A program made the position numbers and the translations under genes. The notes under the pieces were generated by a model, which was given only the letters and a program-made list of their open reading frames with translations, was not told where the DNA came from and searched no databases. A DNA stretch of 28,531 bases from Eggerthellaceae bacterium UBA5808 (GTDB taxonomy: Bacteria > Actinomycetota > Coriobacteriia > Coriobacteriales > Eggerthellaceae): contig DIDE01000078.1 in NCBI GenBank assembly GCA_002417975.1, positions 1-28,531 of the forward strand. The letters run 5' to 3'. Below, piece by piece: positions 8,598 to 15,543 of the stretch. Positions within the stretch are counted from its first letter, which is position 1. Each line of letters starts with the position of its first letter.

Positions 8598-9465
8598 CTA
8601 TAAGTCAGCGACTATGTATTTGTGTCCCTTGGGGTTGGAATAGATTGGCAGTGGGCTGGTGACGAGTATACTTCTTTCGTAGTAGCTGGAATTCTTACGA
8701 GTGATGAAGCCCTATTTACGTGGTTGCTACATTCTTTGCGAGCGAAAAGCGTACCGCTACGAGATAGATATAGTGCAAACGGGGCCACTGGAATTCTTCC
8801 GTAGCAGAATGTAACGTAACGCAATGGAATGCACGCATGCTCATGGCGGATACAAGGCGAATGTGACTGAATGTAGCGTGATGTAACGGAATGTACGCAT
8901 GCTCATGGCGAATGCAACGGAATGCAGCGTGAACATAACGGAATGTGCGCATGTTCATGGCGGATGCAAGGCGAATGCAACGGAATGCAGCGTGAACATA
9001 ACGGAATGTCGTCACGCTGGCGAGCAAGTGCCGAAACGCGAGATTTTTTCACCCACATGGTATCGGACATTTTTTGAATCCTATAAATCGCTCCTCTCAT
9101 CAGGTGCTATGGAGTCATTTTACTTTTATGCTACATTCACAAAACACGAATCGGCTTCTATTTGCCAGCGCTTCATCCAAGGCGCTACATTTAGGTTACT
9201 CATACGTCTCAATAGCACATTTAGTCACCTACTCAGCATTCAATAGTGCAATTAAATAACGCATAGTGTGCGAAATCGGAAGGTCCCGGGGTCTTTCTCA
9301 TCGCTACTGCGGCTAAAGGCGATGCATATAAGGTGCATAGGATGCGAGGGGATAGCGAGGGGATAACGACAGTGGCATTTTAGGTACGACGCTCGACGCG
9401 GTAGCCATTTATGCTTATATTCCTTAATCACTTCTTGCAAACTAATATCTGTTGCGAATAAACAG
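8598..9465. other. Gene-poor region with repeats
   Basis: I see no convincing gene. The frames present (for example 8622-8804 plus and 8716-9027 minus) lack ribosome sites or are translations of the repeat array at 8807-9012. Other small structures are CTGGAATTCTT(A/C)CG at 8686-8699 and again at 8788-8801, and a perfect tandem duplication of GCGAGGGGATA at 9344-9365. The stretch 9013-9340 shows nothing recognisable. The region may be a decayed gene or accessory DNA. Confidence 0.5.
8807..9012 (+). repeat. Degenerate minisatellite, 52-63 bp unit, about three and a half copies
   Basis: Copies begin with GGAATG at 8826 (62 bp), 8888 (52 bp) and 8940 (63 bp); a truncated copy begins at 9003 and a ragged one precedes 8826. 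The unit reads roughly GGAATGTNCGCATGCTCATGG, then CGGATGCAAGG, then CGAATGCAACGGAATGCAG, then CGTGAACATAAC. The middle copy lacks about 11 bases (GATGCAAGGCG). Within the unit, GGAATG or GAATG recurs every 10-15 bases, suggesting growth from a shorter motif. Copies 2 and 3 are nearly identical outside the indel, while copy 1 is more diverged. Confidence 0.85.
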
Positions 9466-9493
9466 TTGCAACGGCACTTTAGTTGGCTATACT
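9466..9493 (+). promoter_or_regulatory. Promoter of the alpha/beta hydrolase gene
   Basis: TTGCAA (9466-9471) and TATACT (9488-9493) are separated by 16 bases, a good sigma-70-type match. Transcription would start near 9500, leaving a leader of about 40 bases with the ribosome site AAAAGGGG. Confidence 0.65.
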
Positions 9494-9541
9494 GTTTCTC
9501 AATAAATAGGATCGTGCAGCGATGTGAAAAGGGGCACTGAT

Positions 9542-10369
9542 ATGTCGAAGGATCGTATTGAGAGCAAGTATGTCAGCGTGGACACCGATATTGAAATCCA
9601 CTACTGGGAAAAAGGCGAAGGTGACGCGCTGATTTTCATTCCTGGTCTGACGTTTTCTGGCGAGATATTCAAGGCGCAAATTGAGTACTTTAGTAAGTCG
9701 TATCGCGTCATTTCTATTGACCCACGTGGACAGGGACTATCGACCAAAACCGTGCATGGCAATGATTATGTTACTCATGGTGCGGATCTGATCAAGCTTA
9801 TGGATGCGCTTGATGCGCGCAATCCTGTGCTTGTAGGTTGGTCAACGGGCAATTTGGAAGTATGGTCCTACCTTGAACAGGCAGGATATGACAGTTTACG
9901 CGGAGCTGTTACGATCGATATGTCGCCGTTGCCGCTTTCTCCTGACCCTGCATGGTGGACCGAGGGCACAATGGATGAGCTTTCCGAGGCTGCTTCGCGC
10001 GTGCTTACCAAACCAGATACGGCACAGGGGTTTTGGTATGAATATCTGACTGAAATCATGATGCAGCGCAAGCTGTCAGATGACGAATGCGAGTATCTGC
10101 TCGATATTAGCCGTCGTACACCTTTTTGGATTGCACATGAATTGTTCTGCAACGCTATATTCTCAAACTATCTCGAAGTTGCAAAGACCGCTGCAAAGAA
10201 ATTGCCAACGCTTATGTTTATTGCAGAGCATTGGGCTGATGTCGCCGAACCGTTCTGCCATGAGCAGTTCCCTGAGACACCGACCTATGTAATGGGTGGA
10301 CACTTGATGGCGTATGAGTATCCTGAGAAATTTAACGCACGCCTCGAGGAATTCCTGCATACGCTGTAA
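9542..10369 (+). CDS. Alpha/beta hydrolase
   Basis: This is a soluble 275-residue hydrolase of the alpha/beta fold. It shows the oxyanion-hole strand FIPGLTFSG (about 32-40), the DPRGQGLS turn typical of the haloperoxidase/esterase-like branch, the nucleophile elbow GWSTG with Ser101, a probable acid at Asp233 (FIAEHWADVAEP), and the base His254 in MGGHLMAYEYP. The cap region (about 120-200) is unlike families I know, so the substrate is unknown; an ester, lactone or amide is possible. ATG 9542 was chosen because AAAAGGGG lies 7 bases before it; the frame extends to a GTG at 9524 inside that ribosome site. It converges on the LuxR-type gene with a shared terminator between them. Confidence 0.88.
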   Translation: MSKDRIESKYVSVDTDIEIHYWEKGEGDALIFIPGLTFSGEIFKAQIEYFSKSYRVISIDPRGQGLSTKTVHGNDYVTHGADLIKLMDALDARNPVLVGWSTGNLEVWSYLEQAGYDSLRGAVTIDMSPLPLSPDPAWWTEGTMDELSEAASRVLTKPDTAQGFWYEYLTEIMMQRKLSDDECEYLLDISRRTPFWIAHELFCNAIFSNYLEVAKTAAKKLPTLMFIAEHWADVAEPFCHEQFPETPTYVMGGHLMAYEYPEKFNARLEEFLHTL

Positions 10370-10381
10370 TTTGTATGCTGC

Positions 10382-10466
10382 TATTTCCTGTGAATAGGGG
10401 TAGCGCTGAACCGTAGAAGTTATGCGATACGTTGTATTATTTCTTGTGCATAGGGCCAGCGCTAAA
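10382..10466 (+). repeat. Two direct repeats of a 29-bp AGCGCT-containing motif
   Basis: TATTTCCTGTGAATAGGG followed by GTAGCGCTGAA (10382-10410) recurs as TATTTCTTGTGCATAGGG followed by CCAGCGCTAAA (10438-10466), with 24 of 29 bases equal and a 56-bp period. It lies in the 3' untranslated region of the hydrolase gene. Confidence 0.55.
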
Positions 10467-10482
10467 AGACGAGTTACAAAAG

Positions 10483-10517
10483 AAGAACCGCATACCGTTT
10501 TGGTGTGCGGTTCTTTT
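10483..10517. terminator. Bidirectional terminator between converging genes
   Basis: AAGAACCGCATACC (10483-10496) pairs with GGTGTGCGGTTCTT (10502-10515), and TT continues after it on the plus strand. The minus strand also has a T-rich tail. It can end both the hydrolase and the LuxR-type transcripts. Confidence 0.85.
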
Positions 10518-10617
10518 CGTTATGTTACTCATAGGGCGAATCAAGCAAACTAGGCAGTCACTTATTGGCTGCATAAAGCTTATTGAACATGCGTGCGCGG
10601 TGGGGCGCAGCTTCTTG

Positions 10618-11580
10618 TTAGCCTTGCCAGAAGCTACGGATAAGTTCTTGCCTATTTGATTTATGCGTCTTCTTTAGAATGTTGTGCATATGAACTTTAA
10701 CCGTGTTTAAAGCGAGATTCATGTTGCTCGCAATATTTTGATTATCCTTGCCGCGTAGGACTAATTCGAGCACTTCTCCCTCTCGTTCTGAAAGGTCATG
10801 CCGTTTACAGTAGAGCGGCAGTAGTTCACTGATGGATTGCTCAAGTGCAGCATCTTCTCGTGCCGGTGGTTTATCAAAGCGCAAAACGAGTGTTTTTGCG
10901 CACGCTTGCAGTGTGACAACGGCGACACAGACCATGAGCATGTTTTCGAAAAAATTGCGTTCAGCAAAGAACCAAACATTGTATTCTTCAAAAATTGCTG
11001 GATCGAATATGAGCTGGAAATAGATATTCTCGAGCAAAATACCAATAGTAAATATGATTGCAAAACAGTATGCCGTACGGTGACTTCGCATGTGAATGCG
11101 CTCGACGTCGCTTTTACAGGTGGCGTAGTGGATTGCTAAATACGCGAACATAATAAAGATCGTTGTTTCGCGCATGGTGTAAAACGAAAACTCATGCCAA
11201 CGAGGTTCCTGCTCGAAAAAGGGTACTGCCAAGCTGAGCACGACAAAGAGGATAGCTGGTCCATATCGGAATGGTTTTCGGCGCTCGTCGATGTAATCGC
11301 ATATAGCGAGCCAGAAAAACAACATGCATCCTGCACCTGTTACAACTGACGGGTACAAGTTGCCGATATCCCAGAATGATTCGAAATGAAGTGATACGTT
11401 TTGATAGAGGAAATCGTCCTTGAAGACGAGAGCGACGTCAAAAAAGTAGAAGAGAAATCCGATCATAACGTAGAGATCTGATCGTCGTCGTGACACAAAA
11501 TAGGACGACAGGCTCACCGAAGCGGCGAGCACGCAAATGAGTAAGATCGCGAGCGTGTAGTAAAAAAGTAATGTATACAT
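10618..11580 (-). CDS. Membrane-embedded LuxR-family transcriptional regulator
   Basis: This 320-residue protein has an N-terminal membrane domain with about seven hydrophobic helices (roughly 5-27, 37-53, 77-97, 107-122, 136-152, 168-190, 210-230), a short linker, and a C-terminal LuxR/GerE-type helix-turn-helix (about 256-318). The latter contains LSEREGEVLELVLRGK and the recognition segment ALNTVKVHMHNILKK. One-component regulators of this layout, with no phosphorylation domain, are expanded in Eggerthella and relatives and often lie beside a transporter or oxidoreductase. The membrane part presumably senses a small ligand. It is divergent from the YfcC-type transporter across 706 bases. 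Its own promoter region carries an 18-bp direct repeat. ATG 11580 agrees with a hydrophobic first helix, and there is no obvious alternative. Confidence 0.9.
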   Translation of the reverse strand: MYTLLFYYTLAILLICVLAASVSLSSYFVSRRRSDLYVMIGFLFYFFDVALVFKDDFLYQNVSLHFESFWDIGNLYPSVVTGAGCMLFFWLAICDYIDERRKPFRYGPAILFVVLSLAVPFFEQEPRWHEFSFYTMRETTIFIMFAYLAIHYATCKSDVERIHMRSHRTAYCFAIIFTIGILLENIYFQLIFDPAIFEEYNVWFFAERNFFENMLMVCVAVVTLQACAKTLVLRFDKPPAREDAALEQSISELLPLYCKRHDLSEREGEVLELVLRGKDNQNIASNMNLALNTVKVHMHNILKKTHKSNRQELIRSFWQG

Positions 11581-11637
11581 GGATGAAGTTCTTCTCTAAC
11601 GTGCTTTGAATAAGGCAACGATACAGATCCTGCCTCT

Positions 11638-11643
11638 ATTATA
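11638..11643 (-). promoter_or_regulatory. -10 element of the LuxR-type gene
   Basis: TATAAT on the minus strand lies 57 bases before the start codon. The -35 position (about 11661-11666) has no consensus hexamer but falls inside the proximal 18-bp repeat, as expected of an activator-dependent promoter. Confidence 0.5.
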
Positions 11644-11654
11644 CCTTGGCATAG

Positions 11655-11731
11655 ATATGCAGGACTTCCTTCCGTAGGACCCCAATACGCATACTGCAAC
11701 TGTGCCATTGCAAATATACAGGACTCCCTCT
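11655..11731 (-). repeat. Paired direct repeat upstream of the LuxR-type gene (possible operator)
   Basis: ATATGCAGGACTTCCTTC (11655-11672) and ATATACAGGACTCCCTC (11714-11730) share most positions, with starts 59 bases apart. The first overlaps the predicted -35 region of the minus-strand promoter. They are plausible binding sites for the adjacent regulator. Confidence 0.45.
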
Positions 11732-12286
11732 TCATTTGATAGTAATGGGCGTGAGACTTATTCGCAACCACCCCTTTACGATTACTCGGCCGCTGACGAG
11801 GGAAAAATTGGGATTATCTAAGGGTTAGTTGGCGTTTGAGGGATTTTATTCGCTGACTAACCCTCTTTTACTACCCAGACTACACATAGGTTAATGCTAT
11901 CCGATCGTGAGCTTTCCCCTTAATGTCAATATGCGGTATCAGGGTTTCCTAATGAGCATTGAGAAACTCGGCAAAGCGGTGTTTTAGAGCAACGCGAGCG
12001 CACGAAGTGGTCCAGTCCCTCTGGTCCAAAACAAGACCCACGCATCTAGAGCGTGAGTATACGTGGAACGGTTCGTGGCGTACGAGGTTTTGCTTAAGAC
12101 AAACGCGGCGCACGTGCGAGTGTATGCAGCAGCGCGGGCGTGGATACAAGTGCGTGTGCAGTACGTAGTGCGTGCAAAGGTGAGTTGCGCGTAAAGGTGC
12201 GGGCATAAGGGCGCGCAGTATGTGTATGGGCACAGCACATTTGATAAAGGGGAATGTACAACTAATGTATAAGGAGGGAGCAAAAG
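11732..12286. other. Long divergent intergenic region and leader of the transporter gene
   Basis: No gene is supported: the small frames here lack ribosome sites and have Arg/Cys-rich nonsense-like translations. The left part is AT-rich with an inverted repeat (11821-11864). The right part (about 11985-12240) is rich in GCG/GTG runs, with a TGGTCCA direct repeat near 12008-12028 and a small stem CACGC/GCGTG (12039-12055). I recognise no known riboswitch. Confidence 0.45.
11821..11870 (+). terminator. Terminator-like inverted repeat in the divergent region
   Basis: AGGGTTAGT plus GCG (11821-11834) pairs with CGC plus ACTAACCCT (11851-11864) with a two-base mismatch and a 16-base AT-rich loop, then CTTTTA. 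No gene on the plus strand ends before it. It may therefore be an attenuator in a leader, an operator, or a block on readthrough between the divergent units. Confidence 0.4.
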
Positions 12287-13879
12287 GTGGCAACAGCAAC
12301 GGCAGTTTCGGTAGGGGCTCCGGCCCAAGAACCGAAGAAAAGAACAAAGAAGTTTAATTTTCCTTCGGCGTTTACGATCTTATTCGTCATTACTATTCTG
12401 GCTGTAGCAGCAACATGGTTCGTGCCTGCGGGCTCGTATTCCAAGTTACTCTATAGTGCCGAGAGCAATACGTTGCAAGTGACGAATCCTGAAGGCGAAG
12501 TAAGCGAAGTCGCAGCGACCCAGGAAGAACTCGATAATTTAGGTGTCAAGATTGGCATCGATGAATTCACCGGTGGATCTATTACTAAAGCAGTATCGAT
12601 CCCTGGAACGTATGAAAATCTTCCGCAGAACCCTATGGGTCTATCGGATGTTACGTTCAGCATGGTTCAAGGAACCATCGAGGGTGTTGACATTATCGTA
12701 TTCATCTTGGTTCTCGGCGGTTTGATTGGTGTAGTAAAAGCAAGTGGCGCGTTTGAATCAGGACTGTCTGCTTTGACGCGCAAGACGAAGGGCCACGAGT
12801 TCATTCTTGTGTTCCTTGTTGCGATTCTTATGGTGCTTGGCGGCACGACCTGCGGCTTGGAGGAGGAAGCGGTTGCTTTCTATCCGATTCTGGCGCCCAT
12901 CTTTATCGCGATGGGATATGACTCCATCGTGACCGTCGGTGCCATTTTTATGGCAGGTTCAATTGGTACGACGTATTCGACAATCAATCCGTTTAGTTCG
13001 GTAATTGCGTCGAATGCAGCAGGTGTTGTGTTTACCGAAGGTATCGAATGGCGTGTGTTTGCCTGTATTGTGGGCTGCATTGTCATCGTGCTCTATCTGC
13101 ATTGGTACTGCAAAAAGGTCAAGGCAGATCCTAAGTTTAGCTATTCATATGACGATCGTGAAGACTTCAAGGCGTTATGGAAGATCGACGATGCCGACAC
13201 CGCACAAGGTGTTCAGAAATCCTTTACGTGGCGCAAGAAGGTTATCCTTCTGTTCTTTGTTTCGGCGTTCATCATCATGGTCTATGGCGTTATGAACCTC
13301 AAATGGTGGTTCCCTGCCATGGCTGCGTCGTTCTTGGCTGTCGCGATTATCTGTATGTTCCTTGCTGGATGTGGAAAGAACGGTATCGGCGAAAAAGCAT
13401 GTGTCGATGCTTTCTCCAAAGGTTCATCAAGCTTGGTCGCCGTCGCTTTGATCATTGGTCTTGCTCGTGGCGTCAACTATGTTATGAACCAAGGTCTGAT
13501 CAGCGATACGATGCTCTATGCTTCATCGAATGCTGTTGCGGGAATGAGTGGCCCGCTCTTCATTCTGATGATGATGATCATCTTCTTCCTGTTGGGCTTC
13601 GTTGTCCCATCCTCAAGCGGTTTGGCTGTACTCTCGATGCCTATTCTGGCACCGTTGGCTGATACGGTTGGTATTCCGCGTTGGATCATTGTTTGTGCAT
13701 ATCAATGGGGTCAGTACGCAATGCTCTACATCGCGCCTACAGGGTTGATTATGGCTACCTTGCAGATGTTGAACATGAAGTATTCTCATTGGCTACGATT
13801 CGTTTGGCCTATGGTACTGTTCACCCTTGTCTTTGGCGGTACATTGTTGGTAATTCAGACGATGATGTACTCGGTCTAA
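12287..13879 (+). CDS. YfcC/DcuC-family transporter (putative basic amino acid antiporter)
   Basis: This 530-residue polytopic inner-membrane protein has about 12 helices and belongs to the C4-dicarboxylate anaerobic carrier-like superfamily, YfcC branch. Members are annotated as putative basic amino acid antiporters or peptide/amino acid carriers. Visible family features are a short basic cytoplasmic N-terminus (PKKRTKKFNFPSAFT), the FVPAGSYSK segment after helix 1, an extracytoplasmic insert of about 100 residues before helix 2, and the re-entrant-like stretches GGTTCGLEEEAVAFYP, STINPFSSVIASNAAG and FVVPSSSGLAVLSMPILAP. The start is GTG with AAGGAGGGAG 6 bases upstream. In asaccharolytic Coriobacteria, arginine/ornithine exchange is a plausible role, but the substrate cannot be read from sequence. 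The divergent LuxR-type gene is the likely regulator. Confidence 0.9.
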   Translation: MATATAVSVGAPAQEPKKRTKKFNFPSAFTILFVITILAVAATWFVPAGSYSKLLYSAESNTLQVTNPEGEVSEVAATQEELDNLGVKIGIDEFTGGSITKAVSIPGTYENLPQNPMGLSDVTFSMVQGTIEGVDIIVFILVLGGLIGVVKASGAFESGLSALTRKTKGHEFILVFLVAILMVLGGTTCGLEEEAVAFYPILAPIFIAMGYDSIVTVGAIFMAGSIGTTYSTINPFSSVIASNAAGVVFTEGIEWRVFACIVGCIVIVLYLHWYCKKVKADPKFSYSYDDREDFKALWKIDDADTAQGVQKSFTWRKKVILLFFVSAFIIMVYGVMNLKWWFPAMAASFLAVAIICMFLAGCGKNGIGEKACVDAFSKGSSSLVAVALIIGLARGVNYVMNQGLISDTMLYASSNAVAGMSGPLFILMMMIIFFLLGFVVPSSSGLAVLSMPILAPLADTVGIPRWIIVCAYQWGQYAMLYIAPTGLIMATLQMLNMKYSHWLRFVWPMVLFTLVFGGTLLVIQTMMYSV

Positions 13880-13914
13880 GGGCAGGTGATACGCCTAACA
13901 TAATCTGCAGAACG

Positions 13915-13949
13915 AAAGGGCATCCGTTGAGGGACGGATGCCCTTTTTT
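13915..13949 (+). terminator. Strong intrinsic terminator after the transporter
   Basis: AAAGGGCATCCGT (13915-13927) pairs perfectly with ACGGATGCCCTTT (13934-13946) and is followed by further T residues. Confidence 0.92.
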
Positions 13950-14030
13950 ATGAGTGTGCAATTTGGGCATCGATTCATGGAATTGCCCTAGAGTCCGCAT
14001 CACCGCGTAGCCCTTACTATGTGATATCCC

Positions 14031-14036
14031 TATAAT
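14031..14036 (+). promoter_or_regulatory. -10 element abutting the flippase start codon
   Basis: TATAAT ends 7 bases before ATG 14044, which places the transcription start at or next to the A of the start codon. There is no Shine-Dalgarno sequence, so the mRNA is probably leaderless. No good -35 is visible. Confidence 0.5.
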
Positions 14037-14043
14037 ATGCTCT

Positions 14044-15285
14044 ATGACACATACCAAAACACAACCTTTGTCGCTGAGGCAGAACACCCTTTGGAATGCA
14101 CTTGGATGCATGTTCTATCTTGGGTGCCAGTGGCTCACTACCATTTTGGTCGTAACGCTTTCGGACGATTTCGATAACTCGGGTGCCTTAGCGTTTGCGA
14201 TGGCTACCGGCATCGTGTTTGCTTCGATTGCACTGTATAAAGTTCGTACGTTTCAAGTTTCTGATGTGGGCGGCGAATTTAGCGGGCAGAACTATGTTGC
14301 GTTTCGCTTTGTGACCATACTTGCTGCGTTTATCGTCTGCGTTATCTACCTTTCGTGCATTGCAGATGCTCGATCTTATTTAGCGCTTTCGCTGCTCTAT
14401 CTGATTTTTAAAGCCGATGAATCGTTTGCCGATGTGTTATATGGCATCGAACAGTGCCATGAGCGCATGGACTATATAGGAAAATCCCAGTTCATTCGTG
14501 GCATTGTTTCGTTGGCTGGATTTGCTATTCCTCTGATGCTCACCGATAATCTTGCGATTGCCATCATTTGCATGGCCTTATCGTGCATGATGGTTACGCT
14601 GTTTTACGATATTCCGCATGCTCGTTTATTCGAGGTTATTCGCCCTCGTATTTCTAAAGCGCAGATCGTGCACTTAGGTGGGGCATGTTTTCTCGCTATG
14701 CTCGCGAGTCTGTGCGCAAATGCGATTGTGTCGTTAGTTCGTCAGTATTTTGGTATCGTTGACGGACAAGAACTACTGGGAATCTATGCCAGTGTTGCAA
14801 CGCCTGCCGTGCTTGTTCAAGTGGCTGCAACGTATTTGTACAGTCCTATGATTGGCTCACTCGCAAAGACGCGTTGTGAATTAGGGCGTTCGGCATTTCT
14901 CCGTTCGTTTTTCAAAATATTAGGTCTGTTAGCTGTCGTTATTACCGTTGTCGTTGCTGCACTAAGTATTATTGGCGACCCACTACTCAATTTTGTGTTT
15001 GGTACGCGTATCGCACCCTATACGTATCTATTTCCGTATGTTCTTGCTTCAACAGGCGTGATCGGACTGCTCTTTTACGTGAATGATGTGCTCATTATTG
15101 TGCGTAGGATGCGCGTTCTACTCGTATGCGATCTTATTTCACTCGGTATTGCACTTGGATCGGCAGTAGTCCTTATCCCCATGTATGAGATGAATGGCAT
15201 TAACATAGCGATTATTGTCGGAGCGGGATTTGGCGTTATTGCATCAATTGCTGGCGTTCTTTTCAAGGGGCGCTCATCCAAATAA
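14044..15285 (+). CDS. MOP-superfamily polysaccharide / lipid-linked oligosaccharide flippase
   Basis: This 413-residue membrane protein has about 12 hydrophobic helices and the layout of Wzx-like O-antigen/teichoic acid exporters (polysaccharide biosynthesis protein family). A long first half is followed by a second set beginning near KAQIVHLGGACFLAMLASLCANAIVS, quoted only up to its key helix, and a conserved LGIYASVATPAVLVQVAATY region where this family has its central substrate-path helix. Such proteins move undecaprenyl-linked glycans to the outer face. Neighbouring genes are the giant autolysin and, further on, two GT2 glycosyltransferases, consistent with a surface glycan role. It has its own promoter just before the ATG and ends 258 bases before the autolysin. 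The exact substrate is unknown. Confidence 0.85.
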   Translation: MTHTKTQPLSLRQNTLWNALGCMFYLGCQWLTTILVVTLSDDFDNSGALAFAMATGIVFASIALYKVRTFQVSDVGGEFSGQNYVAFRFVTILAAFIVCVIYLSCIADARSYLALSLLYLIFKADESFADVLYGIEQCHERMDYIGKSQFIRGIVSLAGFAIPLMLTDNLAIAIICMALSCMMVTLFYDIPHARLFEVIRPRISKAQIVHLGGACFLAMLASLCANAIVSLVRQYFGIVDGQELLGIYASVATPAVLVQVAATYLYSPMIGSLAKTRCELGRSAFLRSFFKILGLLAVVITVVVAALSIIGDPLLNFVFGTRIAPYTYLFPYVLASTGVIGLLFYVNDVLIIVRRMRVLLVCDLISLGIALGSAVVLIPMYEMNGINIAIIVGAGFGVIASIAGVLFKGRSSK

Positions 15286-15469
15286 GCACGTTGAAACTGG
15301 CGTATGATTGTGCGCTGCGCAATGTCATGTGCAACCATCTACCTACTAAAAAAGATACATATTATGTATAACTGATAGGTACGTTTATTTTGGCAGGAAT
15401 TCTTGAGCGTGCGTGGTGGTGTCATCGTGAATGGTTTGTTGTTCACACAGTGGGAACTGTCTCACGCAT

Positions 15470-15498
15470 GTGACAGCCTGTTTAGAATGCTGTATTCT
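15470..15498 (+). promoter_or_regulatory. Promoter of the autolysin gene
   Basis: GTGACA (15470-15475) and TATTCT (15493-15498) have a 17-base spacer. The -35 overlaps imperfect inverted repeats (ACAGT/ACTGT at 15447-15460, then CTGTCTCAC/GTGACAG), so a repressor or activator may bind here. The ribosome site AAAGG lies 8 bases before the ATG. Confidence 0.45.
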
Positions 15499-15543
15499 GA
15501 TTCGCATAAGCGATATAGGTCTCATTTACGAAAGGCCACTTAA

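Noticed and set aside
8622..8804. Possible 60-residue gene after the guaB terminator
   Set aside because: There is no Shine-Dalgarno sequence, no promoter and no recognisable family, and a similar-length frame lies opposite. It might be a decayed gene, but the evidence is too thin.
8716..9027. Minus-strand ORF with repeated FRYVHAAFRCIR peptide, and plus-strand ORF at 8899 with repeated NATECSVNITEC
   Set aside because: Both are translations of the minisatellite. Neither has a ribosome site, and the 52-bp middle copy breaks a constant peptide period, so a coding role is unlikely.
9344..9365. Perfect tandem 11-bp repeat GCGAGGGGATA, possible start of a CRISPR-like or satellite array
   Set aside because: Only two copies occur, with no spacers and no cas genes in the window.
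11949..12347. Overlapping minus- and plus-strand open frames in the transporter leader
   Set aside because: The translations are Cys/Arg/His-rich and low in complexity, overlap the transporter start and its strong ribosome site, and lack start signals of their own.
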